Shown piece after piece: positions 1 through 5,653 of a stretch of 6,646 nucleotides of DNA. Each line of letters begins with the position of its first letter. The first letter of the stretch is position 1. Under the pieces are notes generated by a model that worked only from the letters and a program-made list of their open reading frames with translations, was not told the origin of the DNA and did no database searches. Location: positions 1 through 6,646 of the forward strand of contig JANXRU010000424.1 in assembly GCA_025356715.1 (NCBI GenBank), written 5' to 3'. A program made the position numbers and the translations under genes. This stretch comes from Bacteroidota bacterium (lineage in GTDB: Bacteria > Bacteroidota > Bacteroidia > B-17B0 > B-17BO).

Positions 1-1
1 A

Positions 2-409
2 AAAAACGGAAACGGAAAGATTGTTATCATTAGTAGTATTGCAGGTAAATTCGGATTTTATTTACGTTCATCATACTCTGCTGCTAAACACGCTTTACAT
101 GGCTATTTTGAGAGTTTACGATTAGAGGTAGAAAACAAAGGAGTGAGTGTATTATTAGTTTGTCCAGGAAAAATAAAAACCAATGTGTCAATCAATGCTA
201 TGAGTACCGATGGCAAGGCGCATAACCAAATGGATGAGAGTCATCAGCAAGCGATGAGTGCTGAAAATTGTGCTCGGCAAATAATACAGGGAATGATAGA
301 TGATAAAGAAGAAATGTTAATTGGTGGAAAAGAAATTTTATTAGTAAAAATCAGACGATTCTTCCCGAAATTATTTGATAAGATTGTACGAAAGCAAAGC
401 CCTTATTAA
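2..409 (+). CDS. Short-chain dehydrogenase/reductase (SDR), 3' part only
   Basis: The gene enters from the left edge; the frame is open from base 2 and the last 135 codons plus TAA are visible. The SDR catalytic core is clear: a strand ending KIVIISSIAGKFG carries the catalytic Ser, and about 13 residues later YSAAKHALHGY gives the Tyr-x-x-x-Lys pair that binds NAD(P)(H) and donates the proton. A further strand VSVLLVCPGKIKTN is the usual PG-x-(I/V)-x-T segment after the active site. The Rossmann TGxxxGxG start lies outside the window. The basic, hydrophobic C-terminus (GGKEILLVKIRRFFPKLFDKIVRK) resembles the DHRS7B/YqjQ-like classical SDR group, which is my inference. The substrate cannot be told. 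An internal GTG at 143 lies inside the domain and is not the start. The stop lies one base from the stop of the convergent neighbour. Confidence 0.93.
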   Translation, partial: KNGNGKIVIISSIAGKFGFYLRSSYSAAKHALHGYFESLRLEVENKGVSVLLVCPGKIKTNVSINAMSTDGKAHNQMDESHQQAMSAENCARQIIQGMIDDKEEMLIGGKEILLVKIRRFFPKLFDKIVRKQSPY

Positions 410-410
410 T

Positions 411-1004
411 CTACTCGTTTGTTTTTATCAAGCATTTTGGGATACTCCAAATACCTTTATAATCAAGTAAATTGATTGATTGGTTGTCACAAGTAAGGTA
501 CTCGTTTTTTAAATTTCGTTTTAAATACCAAGCATTTCCATTTTTTATTTCCGAAAGAATTAATTGTTTTAACTCTTCATTAGTTGCTTTTTTATTAGTT
601 ATACCTATTAAAGAACCCAATTCATTATTTCGTAAATCCATCTCACAAGCCAGGCTATCCGCTCTTTCAGTAAATTCTAATTGATTGTTATAAAACCCTT
701 TTTTATTTCCTTTTTCATGAGCTATTCCTAATTTTCTTAATTTTTTAGTCCCGATGCTTCTTGCTAAATACGCCATAGAGTATAGGTGCCTGAAAGCATC
801 AAGTTTTCCTCCAAATGTTAATGTGTCGATGACTCTTTGTTTTTCTATTACTTTATAAATTTCAAATGCTTTAGGTAATTGTTGTTTTATTTTTAGTGCT
901 GCAAAGGGATGCCAAACAGCCCAGCGGTATTCATATTTACTGATGGAATGCTGGGCATGAATCCGTAAATTGAACAATAGCAATATCAGTAACCATTTTT
1001 TCAT
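411..1004 (-). CDS. Secreted DUF6973-like protein of unknown function
   Basis: This 197-residue protein begins with a signal peptide (residues 1-17, MKKWLLILLLFNLRIHA, then QH), so it is probably exported. The core has three blocks: GGKLDAFRHLYSMAYLARSIG at about 65-85, IAHEKGN at 94-100, and ADSLACEMDLRNNELGSLIG at 115-134. The DA-x-RH, HE and N-x-x-G pattern matches, from memory, the DUF6973 family. That family occurs as stand-alone secreted proteins and as C-terminal domains of bacterial polymorphic-toxin-like proteins, and its biochemical function is not known to me. The invariant His and Glu residues could be catalytic, but this is only inference. The first Met is used because it opens a good signal peptide. 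The gene converges on the SDR gene with one base between stops, leaving no room for a separate terminator. No immunity-like partner is adjacent. Confidence 0.82.
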   Translation of the reverse strand: MKKWLLILLLFNLRIHAQHSISKYEYRWAVWHPFAALKIKQQLPKAFEIYKVIEKQRVIDTLTFGGKLDAFRHLYSMAYLARSIGTKKLRKLGIAHEKGNKKGFYNNQLEFTERADSLACEMDLRNNELGSLIGITNKKATNEELKQLILSEIKNGNAWYLKRNLKNEYLTCDNQSINLLDYKGIWSIPKCLIKTNE

Positions 1005-1191
1005 TTATGTAAAGTTATTTAAATATATGTATTAGTATCATTGAATTTGATGAGTAGTAAAGTACAAAACTGCTATAAAAAAGATAACAAAAAAAGTTTT
1101 CAAAAAACACTTTGCGTTTGTTAGGGCTTATTAATTAGCATTTTACAACGATTTTAACATTTCATTGTTAGAAACAGGGATAAGTAAAATG

Positions 1192-1221
1192 TGAATATAT
1201 TCATTTCATTTGGTATCTTTG
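1192..1221 (+). promoter_or_regulatory. Promoter-like -7 element with 12-bp palindrome, start-proximal
   Basis: TATCTTTG at 1214-1221 is an exact match to the Bacteroidota -7 consensus TAnnTTTG. Ten bases upstream of it, TGAATATATTCA (1192-1203) is a perfect 12-bp palindrome occupying the -33 region, where no clear TTG is found. The ATG at 1229 follows the -7 element by only 7 bases, so a transcript starting at the usual distance would have almost no leader. The palindrome could be an operator that replaces a weak -33 element. Confidence 0.4.
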
Positions 1222-1228
1222 AAATTGA

Positions 1229-1501
1229 ATGGATTTCAAAAACGACATATCTAAACGTATTTTTTCAAAGCAAGACATTGGCGGTGCTGAAAGCATTAAT
1301 GATTTAAGAGATAAAGAATTTAGTGGTAAAAGCCTATCTGCTGAAGAGAAATATGCCTTGGCTAATTTTGATAAATACCGTCTCAATATTCTTAATTCTC
1401 AGGAAGATGAGGCACAATTTCATTTGCAATATCGTCAAATACAAGTTATTTCAAACTTAGGTGATTGGCGTGAGTTTTTGAAAGATGAATATTCTAAATA
1501 G
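1229..1501 (+). CDS. Small hypothetical protein, 90 aa
   Basis: I do not recognise a family. The 90-residue protein is charged and soluble, with no signal peptide, membrane segment or Cys. Its middle (SAEEKYALANFDKYRLNIL, about residues 37-55) and following part (EDEAQFHLQYRQIQVISNLGDWREFLKDEY) are predicted helical by eye. Coding is supported by codon use typical of the neighbours (AAA/GAA/TTA, NNT-rich), by the lack of internal Met alternatives, and by an exact TAnnTTTG element immediately upstream. It is followed by a repeat and a terminator, so it appears to be a single-gene unit separate from fbp. A minus-strand frame across the same DNA has no comparable support. A cytosolic regulatory or adaptor role is possible but nothing in the sequence shows it. 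Confidence 0.65.
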   Translation: MDFKNDISKRIFSKQDIGGAESINDLRDKEFSGKSLSAEEKYALANFDKYRLNILNSQEDEAQFHLQYRQIQVISNLGDWREFLKDEYSK

Positions 1502-1512
1502 TTCAATTTAGT

Positions 1513-1550
1513 ACCCTTGAGCGGAGTCGAAGGTTGGAGGTCGAGACCAA
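1513..1550. repeat. GC-rich intergenic repeat of the CTTCGACTCCGCTC type
   Basis: A short GC-rich island in AT-rich intergenic DNA. On the plus strand it reads CCTTGAGCGGAGTCGAAGG (1515-1533), which folds as CCTTGA / TC-G-AAGG with one bulged G. The adjoining part TTGG-A-GGTCGAGACC-AA (1534-1550) has a second dyad, GGTC/GACC. From memory, CTTCGACTCCGCTCA-type sequences recur many times between genes in flavobacterial genomes. A REP-like origin mobilised by a Y1/RAYT transposase is a plausible inference. Only one copy is in this window, so repetition is not shown here. Confidence 0.5.
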
Positions 1551-1590
1551 TTCCCCTATTTATTAATAAAAAACATACAAACAACTTGTG

Positions 1591-1621
1591 AAAATGCTTC
1601 ATTACATGGCGCATTTTTTTT
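1591..1621 (+). terminator. Rho-independent terminator of the 90-aa gene
   Basis: AAAATGC (1591-1597) can pair with GCATTTT (1611-1617) around a 13-base loop, and the right arm runs into eight T residues (1614-1621), then ATTTTTA. The stem is AT-rich and the loop long, so strength is uncertain. Its position between the small gene and fbp suggests that fbp has its own promoter within about 40 bases. Confidence 0.42.
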
Positions 1622-1662
1622 ATTTTTATGCAATTAATTTTTATCTCTTTAAAATATAACAT

Positions 1663-2676
1663 ATGTACGCGAAAACTTTAGGCCAATTTATTATTGAAAA
1701 ACAAAATGATTTTCCGTTTGCAAAAGGCGAATTATCTCGTTTATTGCGTGATATAGCAATTGCTGCTAAAATCGTAAATCGTGAAGTGACTAAGGCTGGT
1801 TTAGTTGAAATATTAGGTGAAACTGGAGATACTAATATACAGGGCGAACGTGTAAAAAAGCTAGATGTATTTGCTAATGATCAGTTTATCGCCGCTCTTA
1901 AAGCTGGTGGTGAGTGTTGTGCTATTGCAAGTGAAGAAAATGAAGATATTATCCCTATTGATTCCGAGATATCAAAAAATGCCCGTTATGTAGTAGCTAT
2001 GGATCCTTTAGATGGTTCATCTAATATTGATGTAAATGTTTCAATTGGTACTATATTTTCTATTTATCGTCGTACAAGTTTAAATGGCGCTGGTACTTAC
2101 GAAGACTTTATGCAACGTGGTACAGAGCAAGTTGCAGCTGGTTATATTATTTATGGTTCGTCGGCTATGTTGGTTTATACTACTGGCAAAGGCGTTAATG
2201 GATTTACTTTAGACCCAAGTATAGGGGAGTTTTGCTTATCACATCCAAATATGCAAATGCCTAAAAATGGCAAAACGTATTCTATCAATGAAGGCAATTA
2301 CTTGCATTTTCCTGATGGCGTAAAAAAATACATAAAATACTGTCAAGAAGAAGATTTAGCAACTAATCGCCCATACTCAAGTCGTTACATTGGATCAGGA
2401 GTTGCCGACATCCATCGCAATTTAATTACTGGAGGAATTTATATTTACCCAACAACCACAAAATCTCCACGAGGTAAATTGCGTTTACTGTATGAATGTA
2501 ATCCTTTAGCATTTATTATTGAACAAGCTGGAGGAACTGCAACTGATGGTTATTCACGCATTATGGAACAAGACATTACTGAATTACACCAACGTACGCC
2601 ATTGTTTTTAGGCTCTACAGAAATGATGGCAACTTCTATGGCTTTTATGGAAAAGTATAAAGAAGCTGCGGTTTAA
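1663..2676 (+). CDS. fbp: Fructose-1,6-bisphosphatase class I
   Basis: The product hydrolyses fructose 1,6-bisphosphate to fructose 6-phosphate and phosphate, the committed step of gluconeogenesis, in the cytosol with Mg2+. The 337-residue length is normal. Metal-site residues are present: EEN at 91-93, [11 protein letters not shown] at 113-123 (D114, D117) and E278 in the signature [13 protein letters not shown] (271-283). Substrate-site residues are also visible: NEG at 209-211, RY at 241-242, Tyr around 260-262 and K272. GGTATDG (290-296) is the usual end motif. KGELSRLL (21-28) and RYV (108-110) align with the AMP-binding helix and Lys-Tyr of regulated enzymes, but the usual Thr before GEL is Lys21 here, so AMP inhibition may be altered (inference from remembered alignments). 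The ATG at 1663 opens the conserved N-terminus. It stands alone, with 75 bases before the next gene. Confidence 0.98.
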   Translation: MYAKTLGQFIIEKQNDFPFAKGELSRLLRDIAIAAKIVNREVTKAGLVEILGETGDTNIQGERVKKLDVFANDQFIAALKAGGECCAIASEENEDIIPIDSEISKNARYVVAMDPLDGSSNIDVNVSIGTIFSIYRRTSLNGAGTYEDFMQRGTEQVAAGYIIYGSSAMLVYTTGKGVNGFTLDPSIGEFCLSHPNMQMPKNGKTYSINEGNYLHFPDGVKKYIKYCQEEDLATNRPYSSRYIGSGVADIHRNLITGGIYIYPTTTKSPRGKLRLLYECNPLAFIIEQAGGTATDGYSRIMEQDITELHQRTPLFLGSTEMMATSMAFMEKYKEAAV

Positions 2677-2751
2677 TTTTCTTTGTATATATTATTACTT
2701 TTTATTTAAGTTATTTTTTTAATGAATTTTATTGCATACTTTAGAGTTTAA

Positions 2752-4185
2752 ATGCAAGAAAGCACAATATCCGAAATATATGTAAAAAAGGAGTTTGACA
2801 GAACTACCGAAAAATCTCACACTTTAGTTTGTTGGATTGGTATTGTATTAAATCTAGTTTGGTTTTTAGGAGATTATTTAAGTATTAAAGAGTTTTGGAT
2901 ACCTTTTTTAATTTTCAGAATTGCAGTTTCAAGCGTAAGTTTATTAGCTGTTCTTTTAAAAAATACTTTTAAAATAAGTATATACAGCTGCTTGTTTGTT
3001 TTAATTTTAGGTATTTCTATTCAAAACGCCTACATGTGGAGTGTAATGGATATTGCTCATTTACAAAAGCACGCTTTTGCTTACATGGTATTGTTTATTG
3101 GAGTAGGCATGCTGGTTTTGTGGGAAATGAAATTATCAGTGATTCTTTTAATCGCTACGATTGTCAGTAATATTTTTTTCTATCTATTAAATAGTCCTTT
3201 AACAGTCGAAGAGTTTATTACAAATGGAGGATTACTCATTTTAACCGTCGCTATCTTTTGTGTTTTCTTAATTAGAAATCGGTATCGATTAACGATTAAT
3301 GAAATAAGGAGCCGATTAGAATTAGAAAAATCTAAAACATTAATTGAAAAACAAAAGGAAGAAGTTGAAGAAAAAAATATTGAAATTACGAGTAGCTTAA
3401 GGTATGCCAAGCGTTTACAAGAAGCCTTACTCCCTCCGAAAAATTTATTAAATTCTCTTTTTAATGAAAATTATTTTGTGCTTTATAAACCCCGCGATAT
3501 TGTTAGTGGTGATTTTTATTGGGCAAAAAAAATTAAGACTACTCCAATCAATGCAGAACCCAGCGAGTTTTTATTATTAGCCGTTGCAGATTGTACAGGG
3601 CATGGTGTTCCTGGCGCATTTATGAGTTTATTGGGGTCTAACTTTTTACATCAATCGTCTTTAGAAAAAAACATTAATTCTCCTGCAGAAGCATTAGATT
3701 ATTTAAATCAAAAAATAATATCGACCCTTAATCATGGTTTTGGAGACGAGCAAATACGCGATGGAATGGATATATCCTTTATAGCTATTGATACCAAAAC
3801 TTTGAATTTAGCCTATTCTGGGGCTAATAATCCTATTTATGTAGTTAGGAATAAAACACTAGAGAAATTAAAAGCTACTAAACAAGCCATCGGTAATATG
3901 AACGACGTTATTCATCCATACACAAATACCATGTATCAATTAATGAAAGGTGATAGTGTGTATTTATTTACAGATGGTTATGCTGATCAATTTGGCGGAG
4001 ATACTCATGAAAGCAGAATGACTGGCGGAAAAAAGTTTAGGTATAAGAGCTTCGAAGAACTATTAAGTAAAAATTCGCAATTACCATTTTCATCTCAAAA
4101 AGAAATTTTAGATAATGCCTTTGAAAACTGGAAAGGTAAGCTTGAACAAGTAGATGATGTATTGGTAATTGGCGTTCAAGTATAA
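2752..4185 (+). CDS. Membrane-bound SpoIIE/PP2C-type serine phosphatase with six-helix sensor
   Basis: The product is a 477-residue two-part signalling protein. Residues about 24-174 form six hydrophobic segments (roughly 24-40, 50-70, 76-96, 107-125, 128-147, 157-174) with short loops and no extracytoplasmic domain. A charged coiled coil (about 180-213) links them to SSLRYAKRLQEALLPP (214-229), the helix that precedes many SpoIIE domains. The phosphatase domain has SGDFYW (252-257), ADCTGHGVPGAFMS (279-292), SGANNPIY (356-363), GDSVYLFTDGYADQFGG (400-416) and QVDDVLVIGV (466-475). D254, D280, D408 and D469 are the likely Mg/Mn ligands, so it should be active. Family members usually dephosphorylate STAS-type anti-anti-sigma proteins. 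No STAS or anti-sigma kinase gene is nearby, so target and stimulus are unknown. The ATG at 2752 is chosen for the intact N-terminus. Confidence 0.92.
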   Translation: MQESTISEIYVKKEFDRTTEKSHTLVCWIGIVLNLVWFLGDYLSIKEFWIPFLIFRIAVSSVSLLAVLLKNTFKISIYSCLFVLILGISIQNAYMWSVMDIAHLQKHAFAYMVLFIGVGMLVLWEMKLSVILLIATIVSNIFFYLLNSPLTVEEFITNGGLLILTVAIFCVFLIRNRYRLTINEIRSRLELEKSKTLIEKQKEEVEEKNIEITSSLRYAKRLQEALLPPKNLLNSLFNENYFVLYKPRDIVSGDFYWAKKIKTTPINAEPSEFLLLAVADCTGHGVPGAFMSLLGSNFLHQSSLEKNINSPAEALDYLNQKIISTLNHGFGDEQIRDGMDISFIAIDTKTLNLAYSGANNPIYVVRNKTLEKLKATKQAIGNMNDVIHPYTNTMYQLMKGDSVYLFTDGYADQFGGDTHESRMTGGKKFRYKSFEELLSKNSQLPFSSQKEILDNAFENWKGKLEQVDDVLVIGVQV

Positions 4186-4207
4186 AAGTCTATTCTAATT
4201 TCAAAAA

Positions 4208-4250
4208 TTAACATTCTAGTAACATTCAAGTTAACTTAAGTTAAAACTGT
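4208..4250 (+). promoter_or_regulatory. Array of TAAC direct repeats with 14-bp palindrome
   Basis: TAACATTC occurs at 4209-4216 and again at 4220-4227, an 11-base step. TAAC then recurs at 4232 and TAAA at 4242. The right half contains the perfect 14-bp palindrome TTAACTTAAGTTAA (4231-4244). The array ends about 18 bases before the start of the gene at 4268. Direct repeats of about 11 bp are the known binding pattern of OmpR/PhoB-family response regulators, and the hexamers resemble the TTAACA boxes of Bacillus PhoP. Assignment to such a regulator here is inference. Confidence 0.4.
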
Positions 4251-4267
4251 GTGAGTTAATTTGTAGA

Positions 4268-4615
4268 ATGAAAAAGAGTTTTGCGTTTTTTACAGTTTTA
4301 TTCATAGTCATTACTTCACTAGGATTTTCTGGCGAATTACCAAAAGTATCTAAAGGAAAGACGCTTATTGTAAGTGGGAAAATTTCAGATAAATCAAGTA
4401 ATGAATTTTTGGCAGGTGTAAAGATTTCTTGTGCAAATTGTCAAAAAATAGTTTACTCAGATTTAGATGGCAAATTTTTCATCTACTTAGAAATAAACCC
4501 CAAAGAAAATCTAATTCTTGAGTTTTCTCAAGTTGGATATTCTTCTAAAACGCTTAATCTACAGGACATTCAAGCAAACTCTTCTAACTTACATATTGAT
4601 CTGCAATCTGAGTAA
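4268..4615 (+). CDS. Small secreted carboxypeptidase-regulatory-like domain protein
   Basis: The 115-residue protein has a signal peptide (about 1-21, MKKSFAFFTVLFIVITSLGF, cleavage near SG). The rest is a single beta-sandwich of the CarboxypepD-regulatory-like type (PF13715-like). VSGKISDKSSNEFLAGVKI (35-53) is the first strand pair, YSDLDGKFFIYL (63-74) is the conserved S/T-D-x-D/N-G-x-F turn, and LEFSQVGYSSKTLNL (84-98) is the typical F-x-x-x-G-Y strand. In Bacteroidota this domain usually sits at the N-terminus of TonB-dependent receptors or surface proteins; here it stands alone with no receptor downstream. C55 and C58 form CANC, which could make a disulfide in the periplasm. Function is unknown; ligand or protein binding is inferred from the fold. 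It is transcribed alone, between two repeat-rich regulatory stretches. Confidence 0.8.
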   Translation: MKKSFAFFTVLFIVITSLGFSGELPKVSKGKTLIVSGKISDKSSNEFLAGVKISCANCQKIVYSDLDGKFFIYLEINPKENLILEFSQVGYSSKTLNLQDIQANSSNLHIDLQSE

Positions 4616-4626
4616 GTTATTTTCAA

Positions 4627-4665
4627 TGTAAAGTTAAGGTTAAGTTTTTGTTACGATTGTAACAA
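4627..4665. promoter_or_regulatory. Inverted copy of the TAAC repeat array, with GTTAC/GTAAC hairpin
   Basis: On the minus strand, GTAACA, TTAACC and TTTACA follow each other at exactly 11-base steps (cores starting at 4653, 4642 and 4631), with an extra TTAAC between the last two. The left-most unit overlaps a perfect hairpin TTGTTAC-GATT-GTAACAA (4648-4665) followed by TTTTCTCTATTTT. The hairpin could instead be a weak terminator for the gene ending at 4615. Both readings are inferences. Confidence 0.35.
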
Positions 4666-4693
4666 TTTTCTCTATTTTAAGTATAATTGTATT

Positions 4694-4719
4694 AAAAATC
4701 AGTTGTTGATTTTTGTTTC
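4694..4719 (+). terminator. AT-rich hairpin upstream of the MORN gene, weak terminator candidate
   Basis: AAAAATCA (4694-4701) pairs perfectly with TGATTTTT (4707-4714) around a 5-base loop, followed by GTTTC. The stem is perfect but has only two G-C pairs. It lies 22 bases before the ATG at 4741. It could end read-through from the preceding gene or be part of the leader of the next gene. Confidence 0.25.
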
Positions 4720-4740
4720 ACCTTCTTAAATTTAGAAATT

Positions 4741-5202
4741 ATGAAAACGTTAACTCTTTCCCTTGGCCTTTTAATAGGAAGTATAGCTTTCTCTCAAGAT
4801 GTTATTTATAAGGATGGAATCTATCTTCAACATGAGGTTGCTTATACAGGTAAGTATAATTTGTATTTCGAAAATGGGGCTGTTAAAGAAACATTAACTA
4901 TAAATGATGGCAAGTTAAATGGTGAGGTTATTAAATATTATGAAAATGGCTCTAAAATGGAAGTAGGACAATTTGAAAATAATTTGAAATTTGGTTTATG
5001 GACTCGTTTTAACAATACAGGTTCAATTATAGCTGAAGCATCTTATAAAAACGATAAGAAAGATGGAACATGGGTAGTTTACGATGATAAAGGGAGTAAA
5101 TTATTTAAAATGGAATATAAAGATGGTGCAAAAGTGGGTACTTGGCAACAATGGGACGAAAGAGGTGAGATTATTAAATCGACTTCATATAGTGCGATGT
5201 AA
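4741..5202 (+). CDS. Secreted MORN-type repeat protein (YwqK-antitoxin-like)
   Basis: The 153-residue protein opens with a signal peptide (MKTLTLSLGLLIGSIAFSQ, cleavage around residue 18-19; Bacteroidota often cut before Q or after SQ/AQ). The mature part is a run of about five imperfect 22-24 residue repeats with the MORN_2 pattern G-x-W/E-x-x-Y-x-x-x-G-x-x. They are LNGEVIKYYENGSKMEVGQF (59-78), KFGLWTRFNNTGSIIAEASY (83-102), KDGTWVVYDDKGSKLFKMEY (107-126) and KVGTWQQWDERGEIIKSTSY (131-150), with a weaker first unit YTGKYNLYFENGAVKETLTI (35-54). Such proteins are commonly labelled toxin-antitoxin system YwqK family antitoxin, but the name is inherited and no toxin gene is next to it. A periplasmic or surface beta-hairpin scaffold is the safer description. 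It has its own intergenic leader of 125 bases. Confidence 0.88.
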   Translation: MKTLTLSLGLLIGSIAFSQDVIYKDGIYLQHEVAYTGKYNLYFENGAVKETLTINDGKLNGEVIKYYENGSKMEVGQFENNLKFGLWTRFNNTGSIIAEASYKNDKKDGTWVVYDDKGSKLFKMEYKDGAKVGTWQQWDERGEIIKSTSYSAM

Positions 5203-5446
5203 GCTCAAGAAAATTATATGAATGAATAAAAATCATACATGAAGTTGATGTTGATGATTTGAGAGAGGCTCAATTTGAAAACTAGCTTTTAAATAAAACA
5301 GGCGCTATCTCTATAGATTTAGGTAATTTAGAAAATCCACATTCTATAATAGTATTAATTAGTTTTTATCTAAAGTAGAACAAAATAGATTTATAAAAAG
5401 TAACACAATATGATTTTTAACGTTAACATTCGTTAGCATAAAACAG
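5203..5446. other. Gene-free stretch with a possible decayed reading frame
   Basis: No intact gene is visible. One plus-strand frame (5205-5378) reads like coding sequence with two interruptions, a TGA at 5223 and a TAG at 5283. It includes EVDVDDLREAQFEN before the second stop and LLNKTGAISIDLGNLENPHS after it. I recognise no family, and the length is too small to exclude chance. Near the end, TTAACGTTAACATTCGTTAGCA (split here as TTAACG, TTAACATTCG, TTAGCA; 5417-5438) repeats the TAACATTC word seen at 4209 and 4220. Confidence 0.25.
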
Positions 5447-5476
5447 AAAAGCGGATTTAAATGTTCGCTTTTTTTT
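5447..5476 (+). terminator. Strong rho-independent terminator
   Basis: AAAAGCGGA (5447-5455) pairs with TTCGCTTTT (5464-5472), with one G-T wobble, around the 8-base loop TTTAAATG. The right arm continues into a run of eight T (5469-5476). The T run is on the plus-strand side, so it ends rightward transcription. The only intact gene it could serve is the MORN-repeat gene ending 245 bases upstream. This suggests either a long 3' untranslated region or a lost gene in between. Confidence 0.7.
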
Positions 5477-5507
5477 GTTTAAAAAAATTTACGCTTTTTA
5501 CTTGTTT

Positions 5508-5525
5508 AGGGGAACATAAGGGGAA
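5508..5525. repeat. Paired AGGGGAA direct repeats, 11-bp step
   Basis: AGGGGAA occurs at 5508-5514 and at 5519-5525, separated by CATA, giving one helical turn between copies. The pair is G-rich in otherwise AT-rich DNA and lies just outside the tRNA fragment and its terminator. Such repeats next to an attachment site can be accessory binding sites for a tyrosine integrase; that role is inferred. Confidence 0.3.
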
Positions 5526-5535
5526 AGCTATAAAA

Positions 5536-5569
5536 CAAAAAACCCTAAACTATTACTAGTAAAGGGTTT
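5536..5569 (-). terminator. Terminator of the tRNA-Ser fragment
   Basis: On the minus strand AAACCCT (5569-5563) pairs with AGGGTTT (5546-5540), and the right arm continues into TTTTTTG-TTTT. The loop contains the 10-bp palindrome TTACTAGTAA (5553-5562). It sits directly after the CCA end of the tRNA-Ser fragment, as expected for the original tRNA transcription unit. On the plus strand the T run is shorter and interrupted. Confidence 0.65.
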
Positions 5570-5571
5570 AT

Positions 5572-5653
5572 GTTTTTAAGTGGCGGAGAAATAGGGATTT
5601 GTAACTCCCAAATTTTACCTTTATTAATAGACCCTTAGCAATCACTTAAAAAC
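5572..5653. repeat. 11-bp inverted repeat enclosing the tRNA fragment
   Basis: GTTTTTAAGTG at 5572-5582 is exactly inverted as CACTTAAAAAC at 5643-5653, 60 bases apart. In a minus-strand transcript the two arms would form an 11-bp stem closing over the whole tRNA-Ser-like part. The left arm includes the last two bases of the tRNA CCA end. The arms could also be integration-site repeats. Confidence 0.5.
5581..5610 (-). pseudogene. 3' fragment of tRNA-Ser, probable attachment site
   Basis: Read on the minus strand, the segment ends TTTCTCC-G-CCA (5591-5581): the acceptor 3' strand, discriminator G and encoded CCA of a typical Bacteroidota tRNA-Ser. It is preceded by the T-stem strand CCCTA (5596-5592) and a T-loop-like stretch. 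The T-arm is damaged: TTGGG pairs at four of five positions, and the loop AGTTACAAAT is 10 bases rather than the usual 7 (TTCGAAT). No matching 5' acceptor strand GGAGAAA occurs at the right distance. An anticodon-loop-like TTGCTAA (5641-5635) lies at a spacing possible for a Ser tRNA with a long variable arm, but its stem does not pair. The fragment plus its terminator is what integration at a tRNA 3' end leaves on one side. An intact tRNA-Ser would then lie at the far end of the element, to the right of the window. Confidence 0.6.

Noticed and set aside
472..684. 70-codon plus-strand frame
   Set aside because: It lies wholly inside the DUF6973-like gene on the other strand, which has a signal peptide and conserved motifs.
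1155..1170. TAACA-TTTCAT-TGTTA small inverted repeat as an operator
   Set aside because: Only 5-bp arms in AT-rich DNA and no alignment with a promoter; too weak to list.
1201..1386. 61-codon minus-strand frame over the 90-aa gene
   Set aside because: The plus-strand frame has a matching promoter and better codon use; the minus frame has a shadow-like, leucine/serine-rich composition.
1435..1662. 75-codon minus-strand frame between the 90-aa gene and fbp
   Set aside because: It crosses the GC-rich repeat and the terminator and overlaps the end of the 90-aa gene; no motif supports it.
3180..3410. 76-codon minus-strand frame
   Set aside because: It is antisense to the membrane and coiled-coil part of the SpoIIE phosphatase.
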